A stretch of 64,000 nucleotides of DNA from Oscillatoria sp. CS-180 (GCF_028330965.1 NZ_JAQMUB010000088.1:186001-250000), one strand, 5' to 3'; shown: positions 50,956-60,651, numbered from the stretch's first letter. Notes: a model not told the origin generated them from the letters alone. Made by a program: numbers and translations.

Positions 50956-51981
50956 CTAGTAGCGAATGCGGGGATCAACGTAGGCGTTGAGAATGTCGAT
51001 CGCAATGCTGATAACGGCAACAATCATGGCAAAGAAGACCATCAGTCCTTGTACGACTGGATAGTCTCGTTGGGAGATGGCCTCATACAGACGGTTGGCA
51101 AGACCCGGCCAGGAAAAGGTAACTTCTGTCAGAACAGCTCCCCCTAAAAGGGACGCAAAGGTTAGACCCAAGACGGTAACAACAGGAATCAGAGCATTTT
51201 TGAGAGCATGGGCCAGAACAATCCGAACTTCGGGAATACCTCTCGCTCTAGCCGCTTCGACATAGTCAGCCCGCAGGGTTTGCTTCAAGTTAACGCGCAC
51301 GATCCGTTCAAACACGCCGCTGATGAGGATGCCCAAGGTTAAGCTTGGCAATGCTAAATAGTGAACCGTTGTGAAAAAGAGACCGGGTTGCCCTGTTAGT
51401 AGGCTGTCGAGGAGGTAGAGTCCAGTTGGACCTTGGGGAGGCGTTGCACCCAGGGGAAACCGAGTACCGATGGGAAACCAGCGCAGCTGTACCGCAAAGA
51501 AGAGCTGGAGAAGCATCCCAAACCAATACATCGGGACTGCATAGGTGACGATCCCAAACAATCGCCCTCCAGCATCTAGGGGGGAATTGGGTTTAGACGC
51601 CGCGATCGCGCCAACCGTCAGCCCTACGCCAGCAGCTACCAGCATTCCACATAGCGTGAGTTCAACCGTCGCGGGAAAATGATCGCCAATAATTTCCCAG
51701 ACCGTTTGGCCCTGGCTAGCGACCGAAGTGCCTAAATCAAAAGAGAGTAAATTCCTCAAATATCGCAGGTATTGAATCATCAGGGGGGCATCGAGTCCTA
51801 ACTGTGCCCGTAAGGTGTCTTTGGCCGATTCAGGAGCGCGGGGACCTAGCAGAGCATCGACAGGATCACCAGGAGTAGCCCTCAACAGCAGGAAGACTAC
51901 CGTGGTGATGGTCCAAATCATCAGCGGCGCTAACAACAACCGGGTCAGAATGTAATACCGCAGTGCATTAGAACGGGCCAT
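50956..51981 (-). CDS. ABC transporter permease (DppB/GsiC type)
   Basis: A protein of about 341 residues with six membrane segments. ALRYYILTRLLLAPLMIWTITTVVFLLLRATPGDPV is the typical N-terminal helix of dipeptide/oligopeptide permeases, and the EAA loop is seen in YVEAARARGIPEVRIVLAHALKNALIPVVTVLG. It is one subunit of a peptide, nickel or glutathione-type importer. No substrate-binding protein, second permease or ATPase is adjacent. ATG 51981 is chosen because the earlier in-frame TTG/GTG codons lack support. Confidence 0.92.
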   Translation of the reverse strand: MARSNALRYYILTRLLLAPLMIWTITTVVFLLLRATPGDPVDALLGPRAPESAKDTLRAQLGLDAPLMIQYLRYLRNLLSFDLGTSVASQGQTVWEIIGDHFPATVELTLCGMLVAAGVGLTVGAIAASKPNSPLDAGGRLFGIVTYAVPMYWFGMLLQLFFAVQLRWFPIGTRFPLGATPPQGPTGLYLLDSLLTGQPGLFFTTVHYLALPSLTLGILISGVFERIVRVNLKQTLRADYVEAARARGIPEVRIVLAHALKNALIPVVTVLGLTFASLLGGAVLTEVTFSWPGLANRLYEAISQRDYPVVQGLMVFFAMIVAVISIAIDILNAYVDPRIRY

Positions 51982-52296
51982 AGGAACCAGAAAGACAATA
52001 GGCAAGTATGACAAACACCATACAGCGAAACAGGCAATTCCTTTGGGCAAGTGACTGGGTTGCCCAGTAGGGTGAGGCACTGCTCATCTCGTATTCACTG
52101 AGGAGTTCCATAACTCGTTTGCAGAAACCCAAAACAAGAGACAAAACAGTCTGCGTCAGTCTCTAGAGAGGGGCAGGCAATGAGTGGACGTCTGAAAGCT
52201 GGCGAGCAGGAAAACGCGAGGTTGTGACCTCTGCCGTGGTGTCTTCATAGTTGTTCTGTATATTGGGAGGTGACCTATGCGGCGACATTCTGCTTT
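51982..52296. other. Divergent spacer upstream of the ABC permease
   Basis: About 315 bases between two divergent starts. GGGAGG lies at about 52265-52270 but is not at a good distance from the chosen start of the next gene. No repeat-family copy, hairpin or RNA signature was found. Confidence 0.35.
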
Positions 52297-52647
52297 ATGG
52301 CTGATGACAATCAACGGTATTTGATCATGGTTTGTCAGCATCGTTCTTGTTCCCGTAATGGGGCTGAGCAAGTCTTGAGTGAGTTTCAGAAGCATCAGTC
52401 TGACACCGTGATGGTCAGTCAGTGTGAATGCCAGGGTCAGTGTGGGTCTGGACCAACCGTGCGGATTATGCCTGAGAATGTTTGGTACTGCCAGGTTCGG
52501 CCTGAAGATGTGGAGACTATTGTGAATGAACACCTGGCTTCAGACGGTGCTCCCATTCAACGAATGCTGAACCCGAGAATGCATCAGGCTGAGTCGGCCT
52601 ATGCCCATCTAGCGTCTCAATATCAAGCTTTTCTTCAGAAAGAGTGA
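52297..52647 (+). CDS. Thioredoxin-like [2Fe-2S] ferredoxin-domain protein
   Basis: A 116-residue small protein. VCQHRSCSRNGAEQVL supplies two cysteines and SQCECQGQCGSGPTVRI two or three more, the pattern of thioredoxin-like [2Fe-2S] domains as in the NuoE/HoxE-type fold. VWYCQVRPEDVETIVNEHL forms the C-terminal part. It could be an electron carrier; a partner is not indicated by the neighbours. ATG 52297 is used; an in-frame GTG at 52270 overlaps a ribosome-site-like GGGAGG. The C-terminal 30 residues are polar. Confidence 0.85.
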   Translation: MADDNQRYLIMVCQHRSCSRNGAEQVLSEFQKHQSDTVMVSQCECQGQCGSGPTVRIMPENVWYCQVRPEDVETIVNEHLASDGAPIQRMLNPRMHQAESAYAHLASQYQAFLQKE

Positions 52648-52757
52648 TAGCAGGGGATTAGCTTTACGGCTCTGTCCCAGGGGTGCAGGATTAGGGCGAA
52701 GCCGATATAGTGGGGAAACTTTTTTAGATCATTCGCACTAGCGATCGCTCCCCTTCC

Positions 52758-54056
52758 ATGACCTCCTCTGTAACGCGGACAAATCCTGAAGACCTGAGCA
52801 ACAACAAACTACAGCCAAGCGATCGCGCTTTTCACGACTGGTATCGCTTTGTTCTGTCTTATCCGCCTCACTTGGTTCGACACTACATCAACAAGTTTGA
52901 CCTTGATGCCAATGCAACTCTCCTCGATCCGTTTTGTGGGACTGGAACCACCATCGTTGAAGCGAAGAAAAACGGCATCACCTCAGTGGGGATCGAAGCA
53001 GTACCCATGTCTCATTTTGCCTGTAGTACCAAAGTGCAATGGCAAGTGGATTTAGGTGAACTTCACCATTGGCAGCAGGTGGTTAGGCAACAGGCCCATG
53101 AGCGAGTTCAAAGCCTGCCTCATCTCAGTTTGAAGCCGGAACAAACGGCCATTCTGCTGAAAAATTCCATTAGTCCAGTTCCGTTGCATAAGTGTTTGGC
53201 CTTACAGGAAGCGATCGCAACCAGCGTTCCTCAACCGGTTAAAGGCGTTCTATCGCTGGCGTTGGCCTATGTCGCTGTCTACGATGCCAGCAATCTCAAG
53301 TTTGGCCCAGAAGTTGGCTTGCGTCGCCAAAAGCGGGCAGATGCCCCCGTCCTGGAACAGTGGTACGCCAAAGTCGATCAGATGGCGGCAGATTTGGAGC
53401 GTCACCAAGCACTCGCTCAGATATCGTCCGAATGTCGTCATGGAGATGCGCGCGTGGTGCGATCGCTGTTGCCACCCAACTCGATTGACGCTGTAATCAC
53501 CTCACCCCCTTATCCCAACGAGAAAGATTACACGCGCACAACTCGTTTAGAGTCAGTCCTGTTGGGCTTTTTGAACAATAAGCAGGACCTGCGATCGTTT
53601 AAGCAAACGCTGATCCGCTCCAACACACGCAATGTGTACAAGGTAGATGACGACGATCAGTTCTTGGCGACTCAAAGCCGGGCTACAGCCTTGGCACAGG
53701 AGATTGAAGAGCGTCGTCTCTTGCTTCAGAAAACGTCAGGGTTTGAGCGGCTATATCACCGTGTCGTCTCACTGTACTTCGGCGGCATGAAGCATCATCT
53801 TCAAGAACTACAACCTGTCCTCAAACCAGGTGCTCAACTAGCCTATGTCGTGGGTGACCAAGCGTCTTTTTTTCAAATCATGGTTCGCACTGGAGAGCTG
53901 CTAGAGGAGATTGCTGCGGAAGTGGGCTATGTCGTGAAGGGGCGCGACTTGTTCCGTACCCGACTGGCAACTGCAACGGGTGCTCAGCTAAAGGAAGAGG
54001 TGGTCCTTTTGGCGTGGCCTGGTCCTGCACAAAAGCGGCAGTACTTTACGGGTTGA
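52758..54056 (+). CDS. Solitary DNA methyltransferase (amino-type)
   Basis: A 432-residue SAM-dependent methyltransferase. FHDWYRFVLSYPPHLVRHYI precedes motif I, LDPFCGTGTT (about 56-65). Motif IV is ITSPPYPNEKDYTR (about 247-260), the SPPY form usual for N4-cytosine or N6-adenine enzymes. The long region between the two is helical and may contain the target-recognition part. No restriction endonuclease gene adjoins it. By recollection it resembles the conserved cyanobacterial enzyme Sll0729 (GGCC, N4-cytosine). The ATG at 52758 follows a HIP1-containing spacer. Confidence 0.8.
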   Translation: MTSSVTRTNPEDLSNNKLQPSDRAFHDWYRFVLSYPPHLVRHYINKFDLDANATLLDPFCGTGTTIVEAKKNGITSVGIEAVPMSHFACSTKVQWQVDLGELHHWQQVVRQQAHERVQSLPHLSLKPEQTAILLKNSISPVPLHKCLALQEAIATSVPQPVKGVLSLALAYVAVYDASNLKFGPEVGLRRQKRADAPVLEQWYAKVDQMAADLERHQALAQISSECRHGDARVVRSLLPPNSIDAVITSPPYPNEKDYTRTTRLESVLLGFLNNKQDLRSFKQTLIRSNTRNVYKVDDDDQFLATQSRATALAQEIEERRLLLQKTSGFERLYHRVVSLYFGGMKHHLQELQPVLKPGAQLAYVVGDQASFFQIMVRTGELLEEIAAEVGYVVKGRDLFRTRLATATGAQLKEEVVLLAWPGPAQKRQYFTG

Positions 54057-54132
54057 CCCATTAGCTTAAGAGCAACACTGCCCCGCAAGTAGCTCCGCTA
54101 TGATAAAGGCCAACCTTTCTTTAAAGACTGTG

Positions 54133-54936
54133 ATGGTTCGTACCGATCTGTATACTAACTTGCCGACCAGCGACGAACTTCCCTGTTCAGACGATACGCC
54201 TGTGGATAACGAAGATCAGAATTTACTGCCAAACTATCTGCTATTTCTGCTGTACCTGATCTGGGGAGATCGCCATGATTGGTATTTTGGAGCAGACATG
54301 GCGATTTACCATACGACAGGAGTCAGCCCGAAAGTCCCTGTCGTACCCGATGGCTTTTTGAGTGTTGGCGTTCCTCGCCGCAAACCCGGTAACAAGTCTC
54401 GAAAAAGCTATGTGGTGTGGGAAGAAGACGGAACAGTTCCGAAGTTCGTGTTGGAGATGGCCTCTTGGACACCCGGCAATGAATACGACGATAAGATCAC
54501 GCTCTATGAAAACCTGGGTGTCTTGTACTACGTCATTTACAACCCTGACTATTGGCAACGCGATCGCCATCAGCCTTTTGAGGTCTACAAGCTCGTTGAT
54601 GGTCGCTATCAGCTTCAGATTGGCGAACCCTATTGGATGCCAGAAATTGGACTGGGCATAGGTCGCAGTCAAGGCAGCCTGGGTGGAATTCCACGAGAGA
54701 TCTTGTCCTGGTTTGATGCCCAGGGCAACCGTTATCTCTCGGCTGACGAGCAAGCCCAACAGGCTCAGCAACAGGCACAACAAGCACAACTCCAGGTTCA
54801 ACAAGAAAGGCAAGCTCGTTTAACCGCGATCGCCCAGCTGCATGAAATGGGATTAGCACCAGAGCAAATTGCTCAAGCGTTAAATATGACTTTGGAAGAC
54901 GTCAACCAACAGTTGCAAGACTCTGGACAGGATTAA
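54133..54936 (+). CDS. Uma2 family endonuclease-like protein (DUF820)
   Basis: A protein of about 267 residues. LPTSDELPCSDDTPVDNEDQNLLPNYL is the characteristic N-terminus of cyanobacterial Uma2 proteins. PDGFLSVGVPRR and FVLEMASWTPGNEYDDKITLYENLGVLYYVIYNPDY carry the restriction-endonuclease-fold acidic residues (PD, then ExA). The C-terminal part is a Gln-rich coiled region and a short HTH-like helix pair (MGLAPEQIAQALNMTLEDV). These genes are numerous in cyanobacteria and many are inactive or of unknown role. ATG 54100 is an alternative start. Confidence 0.9.
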   Translation: MVRTDLYTNLPTSDELPCSDDTPVDNEDQNLLPNYLLFLLYLIWGDRHDWYFGADMAIYHTTGVSPKVPVVPDGFLSVGVPRRKPGNKSRKSYVVWEEDGTVPKFVLEMASWTPGNEYDDKITLYENLGVLYYVIYNPDYWQRDRHQPFEVYKLVDGRYQLQIGEPYWMPEIGLGIGRSQGSLGGIPREILSWFDAQGNRYLSADEQAQQAQQQAQQAQLQVQQERQARLTAIAQLHEMGLAPEQIAQALNMTLEDVNQQLQDSGQD

Positions 54937-54951
54937 CGAACCGTCAAAGCC

Positions 54952-55551
54952 CTAATCGACTTTTTCACCACTCAAAATGAAAATAGGGTTGATCGCTTTG
55001 AAGACTTGTTGATGCCCACGGGTTTCGAGACGATTGATTACAGGTTGAGCGATCTCGACGTTACGGACACAGAGTTCTGCAAAGGCTTCCGAAACACTGT
55101 AAAGGGTTTCTAGAGTGCCTGTGGTGACGACAAGTCTGCCGCCACTCGCTAAATAGTTCCAAGCGACTTTGACAATATCTTTAATTGATTTTCCGCCTTC
55201 CACCAAGATGCAGTCTGGATTGGACGGTAGTTCTGCTAAGCAATCCGGGGCAACTCCTTCAACAACGTCCACGTTGGCTAGTTCGAAGCGATCGCAGTTG
55301 TGCCGTATCAGATTAGCAACCTCTGTATCTCGCTCTACCGCAATCATTCGGCCTTGGGGACATAACAAGGCTGCTTCCACCACGAGCGTGCCTGTCCCAG
55401 CTCCAATATCCCAAAGCTGCGCGTTGGGCTGCAATCGCAACGCACCCACAATCAGCAGCCTCACTTCGCGTTTGCTAATAGGGATTCCCGGTAGCTGCTC
55501 AAAAAAGTGATCAGGAATTCCAGGAGTTGCATAAGGCCAAAGAGGTGCCAT
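54952..55551 (-). CDS. cbiT: Precorrin-6B C15-methyltransferase (decarboxylating), CbiT type
   Basis: A 199-residue methyltransferase. WDIGAGTGTLVVEAALLCPQGRMIAVERD is the SAM motif typical of CbiT. It begins PGIPDHFFEQLPGIPISKREVRLL, the signature of the CbiT/CobL C-terminal domain. DCILVEGGKSIKDIVKVAWNYLASGGRLVVT follows. It methylates C15 and removes the acetate side chain from the corrin ring in cobalamin synthesis. No other cob/cbi gene adjoins it. The ATG has AAAGG upstream. Confidence 0.92.
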   Translation of the reverse strand: MAPLWPYATPGIPDHFFEQLPGIPISKREVRLLIVGALRLQPNAQLWDIGAGTGTLVVEAALLCPQGRMIAVERDTEVANLIRHNCDRFELANVDVVEGVAPDCLAELPSNPDCILVEGGKSIKDIVKVAWNYLASGGRLVVTTGTLETLYSVSEAFAELCVRNVEIAQPVINRLETRGHQQVFKAINPIFILSGEKVD

Positions 55552-55589
55552 CGGAAAAGCCTTTGAGAAGTCGAGTCGAACTGCCCAGC

Positions 55590-55698
55590 TGCCATAGCCG
55601 TCGTCAGCTCCGTTAGGATAAAATGGCGAGCCATTGGGCTATGCGCTCAACAGCTGGATGCGGCTGGGTGCACTAGCCTAGATGGCTAAAGCTATCTA
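55590..55698 (-). repeat. Interspersed repeat family 1, copy G (reverse orientation)
   Basis: On the minus strand: ATAGCTTTAGCCATCTAGG, then CTAGTGCACCC, then GCATCCAGCTGTTGAGCGCATAG, then AATGGCTCGCCATTTTATCC, then AACGGAGCTGACGACGGCTATG. Full length. It fills the spacer between the cbiT start and the end of the channel gene. Confidence 0.8.
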
Positions 55699-55713
55699 TC
55701 AGCGTATCAAGCC

Positions 55714-57804
55714 TTACAAATTTCTTCCGACACGATCTTCGAGGGGCAGAATTTTGGCAGCCACTCGCAAACGACCCAAACGTCTGACCAAACGGATGGC
55801 CTGGTGAAGATATAACTTGTGAGGAAAAATCGCAGGGAGTTGATTCATTAAGTCGTGAGCTTCACCAATGGCGCAGCCCGTCACTCGGGCAATCTCAGTG
55901 CCGCCTTCAAAAATAGCGTCAGCCGCGTTTGCCTGCAATAATTCAACCTGCCACTGTTTAGGAGCAGTGTCACCCTGCTCAATACGACGCAGACCGCGAA
56001 TTGTGGACAGCACAACCAAGCGATCGCCCTCGTGCAGTTGAATATCGTCGGATGGCATGACCCGCGATCGTTGTCCCTTTTGCTGATGCCAAATCGGCAC
56101 AACACCATAGCCGTAGGCAACCTCAGCTAGCAGCAATCCCTGCAAGGTATCGTCCGCTTTAATGGCATACTGAGTCACCAAAACAGTCTGATGGTAGAGT
56201 CGAAATAAGCCCATGACGTTTTCACCAAAAGCTGCGCCTGCAAACGCTTCGGCAGATAGAGCTGAGGCACAGAGCACCTGAGCATAAGGAAACAAATGAG
56301 CGACTTTATCGGTGAAAATCTGATCGTAGGTGCGGATGATCAGGCGGCTTTTTGGATTAGAGCGATAGGCCATGAGTCCTAGCTCTAGGTTCTGAATTTC
56401 ATCATCACTGACCGCCACGATACTTTTAGCTGTTGCTAGGTTGGTCTTGTCCAAAATGTCACGTATAGGGCCCGTAACCAGCGGCATATGAGGCAGAATA
56501 TCAGGCTCAATCGATTGACTAGTGATGCCAACAACAGGTTGTTTCAGATCCTGTAATATTTCAACCACTTGACGACCGACCCGACCTAGCCAGATCACAA
56601 CCACATGTCCTGCTTCAGGCACCGGAGGGCGTTTGGTTAAAAACTCAAACCGCGAGGTCAGCAGCTTTTCCGTCAGTAAAGCATAGAGGACACCAATGAA
56701 TGCTGTTCCGGCCAATGTGAGGGTGAGACTGAACAAGCGTAGCCACCAAACCACAGGTTCGGTCAGCTCAACACCACCAAAGACATCACCATATCCCCCC
56801 AACAGCAGGACAACCGTGGCGTAAAAAGCATCTGGGAAGGAGGGCGCTGTTCCCGTCATCACCATCAATACGCTGCCAATTAGGCAAAGACTAACTACGG
56901 TAATGCCACAGAGCAGGGCAACTCGCCGGATCTGATTGTTGTAGCTATAGCGCCAGAATGTCCTCAAGGCTTCACGAGGACGCCAATCTCGCCAGTTGCG
57001 CAGTCCTTGTCTCACCCGCTGTAGCATCCCCCTGCGAGTATTCCGGGCGTAGTCAATGACAGAACCGTCATCTGCAGACTCTGCCTCGACAGAAACCACT
57101 ACGTCTCCAGCGCGAATAATGGAATCGGGAAGCCAGGTGTAAAACTGAGCCGATGCACTGGCAGGATGATCGGACCGTAGCGCCATCTCTTCGGGTTTTA
57201 GTCTGGCCGTCTCAGCTTTGAGATATCTCAGCACACGGCGATCGCGATTAATCACCTCATAAACTTTGCGCGTGTCACACCAGGAATCCTGAGGCTGAAT
57301 CGTCCGCGTCACCACTCGAAAAGACTGATTGTCTACCTTGAAAAAACCAGTCATCGCTTCATCAAGGGCCTCTAGTGCGAAGGCGGGTGCCGCCAGCTGA
57401 GTGGGTTCAAACGCAATGAAATTCGTCAACTGTTGCTCTAGCAGGTTGTTCAGATTTTGTTTTTCTGATCGCACCACCAGCCGGATATCGGGATTCAACA
57501 CTCTAGCGCTGAGCGCCGCTTCCAAGTTGACTCGTTCGTTTTCAGTTACTAGCAGAGCAGCCCGACACCGACGGACTCCTGCCTGCTCCAAAATATCTGA
57601 CTGGCGGCAATCACCAATGACGAGATTATTAATCGCTTTGGGGAGGTGAGCGATTTCCCATCGATCAGGGTGAGTTAGATCAATCGCGTTGACCCGTACA
57701 CCAAAGGTTTGCAGATTGGCAACACAATGCTGTCCCAAACTGCCTAGCCCACAGACTAAGATCTGATCACGATTAGATAGGGCTATTGTCTGCTTTGGTC
57801 GCAT
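55714..57804 (-). CDS. Potassium-channel-like protein with two RCK (TrkA-N) domains
   Basis: A protein of about 696 residues. The N-terminal NAD-binding domain starts DQILVCGLGSLGQHCVANLQ. A pore region follows: TM1 at about 293-317, selectivity segment LLGGYGD at 334-340, and TM2 at about 352-376. A second Rossmann domain begins GHVVVIWLGRVGRQVVEILQ. The C-terminus contains a TrkA-C-like part (LHEGDRLVVLSTIRGLRRIEQG). The filter lacks the usual TVGYGD threonine-valine and has LGGYGD. Such two-RCK proteins are gated by nucleotide or calcium. ATG 57804 is preferred over TTG 57831. Confidence 0.82.
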   Translation of the reverse strand: MRPKQTIALSNRDQILVCGLGSLGQHCVANLQTFGVRVNAIDLTHPDRWEIAHLPKAINNLVIGDCRQSDILEQAGVRRCRAALLVTENERVNLEAALSARVLNPDIRLVVRSEKQNLNNLLEQQLTNFIAFEPTQLAAPAFALEALDEAMTGFFKVDNQSFRVVTRTIQPQDSWCDTRKVYEVINRDRRVLRYLKAETARLKPEEMALRSDHPASASAQFYTWLPDSIIRAGDVVVSVEAESADDGSVIDYARNTRRGMLQRVRQGLRNWRDWRPREALRTFWRYSYNNQIRRVALLCGITVVSLCLIGSVLMVMTGTAPSFPDAFYATVVLLLGGYGDVFGGVELTEPVVWWLRLFSLTLTLAGTAFIGVLYALLTEKLLTSRFEFLTKRPPVPEAGHVVVIWLGRVGRQVVEILQDLKQPVVGITSQSIEPDILPHMPLVTGPIRDILDKTNLATAKSIVAVSDDEIQNLELGLMAYRSNPKSRLIIRTYDQIFTDKVAHLFPYAQVLCASALSAEAFAGAAFGENVMGLFRLYHQTVLVTQYAIKADDTLQGLLLAEVAYGYGVVPIWHQQKGQRSRVMPSDDIQLHEGDRLVVLSTIRGLRRIEQGDTAPKQWQVELLQANAADAIFEGGTEIARVTGCAIGEAHDLMNQLPAIFPHKLYLHQAIRLVRRLGRLRVAAKILPLEDRVGRNL

Positions 57805-57901
57805 ACCGAATAGGGGTGGAGCGAGGGACAAAGACGGATTTTGTTCAATCTAACGTAACCTGACAAAATGCTTGTAGGCCTTGGGCGTTGTCTGATGATG
57901 C

Positions 57902-58477
57902 TTACGAACTAACCGGAGCGGCGATCGCCTGCTGAATTTGAGCAACTCGCTCTTCGTAGTCTGCCTCAGATAAAACAGGTTCACTCTCCGGTAAAGAATC
58001 CAGGTCGTCCCAAACGATCCATGAACGGCACCCACCATACCGCTTCTGATAAGCCATGCCAAACGGGTGTGTAAATCGATGAACGCGCAGCAGTAGCCCA
58101 TAGGCAGGGCGTTCAGGTTTCCAGGCCAACCGTTCCGTCAACCACGCATCAGTCCAAATGTGAAACGGATGCAAGGACTGAACAATCCCATCTCCCTGAA
58201 GGGGAACCTGATGGGTCATTTCTGCCCAACCCTGGAGCGGAATCTCTTCGCCAGTTGCGGGCACAGAGCGTGCCGTAAACCCCGCTTGGAAGGGTGGACG
58301 AATAGCCGCGATCGCTTGGTGCTCGTAGGTGGGGAACAGCAAAGCACGATCGCTAGGGACTTCAAAAACCGGGCGGGATTCTCGGATACCGCCCTTGCGA
58401 ATCAGGAGGATTAGATCCCCTGACAGCAAGGCATCAATTGCGATCGCCCACTCTTTCAGCGCCCACTGCCTGCTCAT
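57902..58477 (-). CDS. DUF1802 family protein
   Basis: A 191-residue protein of the DUF1802 family. ALKEWAIAIDALLSGDLILLIRKGGIRES is the conserved N-terminus, and FEVPSDRALLFPTYEHQ and LLLRVHRFTHPF are further landmarks. It has no known function. It begins 3 bases after the metK stop codon on the same strand, so it is co-transcribed with metK. This pairing could hint at a SAM-related or translation-linked task, but nothing in the sequence decides it. The ATG is 58477. Confidence 0.88.
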   Translation of the reverse strand: MSRQWALKEWAIAIDALLSGDLILLIRKGGIRESRPVFEVPSDRALLFPTYEHQAIAAIRPPFQAGFTARSVPATGEEIPLQGWAEMTHQVPLQGDGIVQSLHPFHIWTDAWLTERLAWKPERPAYGLLLRVHRFTHPFGMAYQKRYGGCRSWIVWDDLDSLPESEPVLSEADYEERVAQIQQAIAAPVSS

Positions 58478-58480
58478 GCG

Positions 58481-59746
58481 TCAAGCCCCAATGCCAGCCA
58501 GCGATTGAGAAGCTGCGTCTTTCAGCAAGTCAGCTTTGTCCGTTTTTTCCCAAGGCAATTCCAAATCAGGGCGGCCGAAGTGTCCGTAAGCCGCAACATT
58601 CTGATAAAAACAGCCGTCTTGTAAAGCGGGTAGGCGTTGCAAATCAAACGTATGGATAATGCCCGCAGGTCTTAGCTCAAAGTGTTTTTGCACTAATTCC
58701 AGTAAAACAGTTTCATCAACCCGACCCGTCCCGAAGGTGTCTACAAAGATGCTGACAGGACGAGCAACCCCAATCGCGTAGCTCAACTGCACTTCGCATT
58801 TCTCAGCCAACCCTGCGGCCACAATATTCTTAGCAGCATAACGGCAAGCATAAGCCGCACTTCGGTCTACTTTCGTCGGGTCTTTGCCGGAAAAAGCCCC
58901 TCCTCCATGCCGAGAATAGCCACCGTAAGTATCCACGATAATTTTGCGGCCAGTGAGACCCGAGTCACCCTGCGGTCCGCCAATGACAAATTTTCCAGTC
59001 GGGTTAACTAAGAAGCGGGTTTTGTCGTCCGGCTGAACCGACAAATCTGCGAAGACAGGCATTACGACCTTCGCCCATAAATCTTCTTTAATGCGATCTT
59101 GTACAGCAGCAGGATCAGTAATGGTGTCGATGGTTTCCGTGTGCTGCGTCGAGATCAAAATGGTATCAATCCCAACAGGACGGCCATCTTCGTAAGCAAC
59201 CGTCACTTGAGTTTTGCCATCGGGTCCAAGATAAGGTAAGACCTGGTTTTTGCGAACTACGGAAAGCTGGCGAGAAATGCGGTGCGCGACGCTGATGGGA
59301 AGCGGCATGTATTCTGGCGTTTCGTTACACGCAAACCCGAACATAATGCCTTGGTCACCCGCGCCAATCGTATCCCAACTTTCTTGACTGTCAGCCTCGC
59401 GCGTCTCAAAGGCCTGGTCAACTCCCTGCGCGATGTCTGCTGATTGTTCATCCAGGGCAATTAATACCGAGCAGCTATCTGCAGAAAAGCCATTATTGGT
59501 GGGGTCGGTGTAGCCAATTTCGGCAATCTTTTTGCGGATCAGCGACACATAGTTCACGGTGGCATTAGACGAGATTTCCCCGGTCACCAAAACCAGACCA
59601 GTGTTGACAACCACTTCTGCGGCCACTCGGCTGTTCGAATCCTGGGTCAGCAGAGCATCCAGTATTGTGTCCGATAGCTGATCACAAATTTTGTCGGGAT
59701 GCCCCTCAGTGACTGACTCCGAGGTAAATAGATAACGACGAGACAC
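58481..59746 (-). CDS. metK: S-adenosylmethionine synthase
   Basis: A 421-residue SAM synthetase with [16 protein letters not shown] at the N-terminus, [10 protein letters not shown] as the hexapeptide-like motif, and [19 protein letters not shown] as the P-loop-like signature. It makes SAM from methionine and ATP. GTG 59746 ([15 protein letters not shown]) is preferred over TTG 59764 because AAAGAGGA lies 7 bases upstream and the N-terminus matches other MetK proteins. The DUF1802 gene follows by 3 bases. The gene is essential in most bacteria. Confidence 0.97.
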   Translation of the reverse strand: MSRRYLFTSESVTEGHPDKICDQLSDTILDALLTQDSNSRVAAEVVVNTGLVLVTGEISSNATVNYVSLIRKKIAEIGYTDPTNNGFSADSCSVLIALDEQSADIAQGVDQAFETREADSQESWDTIGAGDQGIMFGFACNETPEYMPLPISVAHRISRQLSVVRKNQVLPYLGPDGKTQVTVAYEDGRPVGIDTILISTQHTETIDTITDPAAVQDRIKEDLWAKVVMPVFADLSVQPDDKTRFLVNPTGKFVIGGPQGDSGLTGRKIIVDTYGGYSRHGGGAFSGKDPTKVDRSAAYACRYAAKNIVAAGLAEKCEVQLSYAIGVARPVSIFVDTFGTGRVDETVLLELVQKHFELRPAGIIHTFDLQRLPALQDGCFYQNVAAYGHFGRPDLELPWEKTDKADLLKDAASQSLAGIGA

Positions 59747-59901
59747 GGGCAAATCCTCTTTCAACCAACTTCATATAGTAACAAGATGTTTTCCTGAGAG
59801 TCGATAAGTACTGGGCGTCACCTAATTCTTAACGTCTCAGAGACGGGCAATAACCATTACAGTTTTTTCAAGGCAATCTTCAGACTACCGCAAAGCGTTC
59901 T

Positions 59902-60651
59902 CTACTTGAGAACCCCATGATTTAGATAGACTGTCAACTGTTCGGGATGATCTAAGACAGCATCTGCGCCTGCGATCGCCGGACTTCCGCCCCAAGTAAC
60001 ACTGATAAAGCCACCCGCGCCACTTGCCTCAGCCAATTGGCCGTCCAGCTTTGAATCCCCAACGACCAGACTGTTTTCCGGAGAAATACCTAAATTTTCA
60101 CAGGCTGTCCAAACCATTTGCGGATTGGGTTTAACCGGAGGGGCTTCACTGCCAGCGCACCAAGTCACGTAATTTACCAAATCGTATCGCAGCAGAAAAT
60201 CCTGGATATTGGCAGTTGTATCTCCCGATAACACAGCTAGCTTCAGGCCACTGTCCCACAGGTTGCTCAGGAGTTCCACAATGCCTGAAAACGGAGGGGT
60301 GAAATCAGCTTTGCGCGTGAAGCTGCGATCGCTTTCTGCAAATCCTTGCTGTGCTAAATCCAGCGCCTCCGCCCAGGGTTTTCCCGTCGCCGCAATATAG
60401 GCAGCCGCAGCAATCTCATTATCGTAACGAGTCCCTACAGCCATTAATCCAGTTGGATCATATGCTTCCGCACAGCCGAACGCCCGCATCAACGCCTGCT
60501 CAATTCCAGGACTGTGCTGGTTGAGATAGCGCGATCGAGCTTTTGCCAATTCCTGCAAAAACCCGTGAGAGTCCGCCAACGTACCATCTTTGTCCCACAG
60601 AATCGCTGCAATGTCTTCAAAAATGCTGTCTTTGGCTTTGATCGTAATCAT
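59902..60651 (-). CDS. HAD-superfamily hydrolase
   Basis: A 249-residue HAD phosphatase of the phosphoglycolate phosphatase-like group. ILWDKDGTLADS gives the DxD nucleophile pair, LAVLSGDTTANIQDFL is motif II, KPNPQMVW is motif III with the Lys, and LVVGDSKLDG is motif IV. A cap domain lies in between (about 30-110). The substrate is unknown; the WDKDGTL variant is common in cyanobacterial members. ATG 60651 is used. Confidence 0.88.
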   Translation of the reverse strand: MITIKAKDSIFEDIAAILWDKDGTLADSHGFLQELAKARSRYLNQHSPGIEQALMRAFGCAEAYDPTGLMAVGTRYDNEIAAAAYIAATGKPWAEALDLAQQGFAESDRSFTRKADFTPPFSGIVELLSNLWDSGLKLAVLSGDTTANIQDFLLRYDLVNYVTWCAGSEAPPVKPNPQMVWTACENLGISPENSLVVGDSKLDGQLAEASGAGGFISVTWGGSPAIAGADAVLDHPEQLTVYLNHGVLK

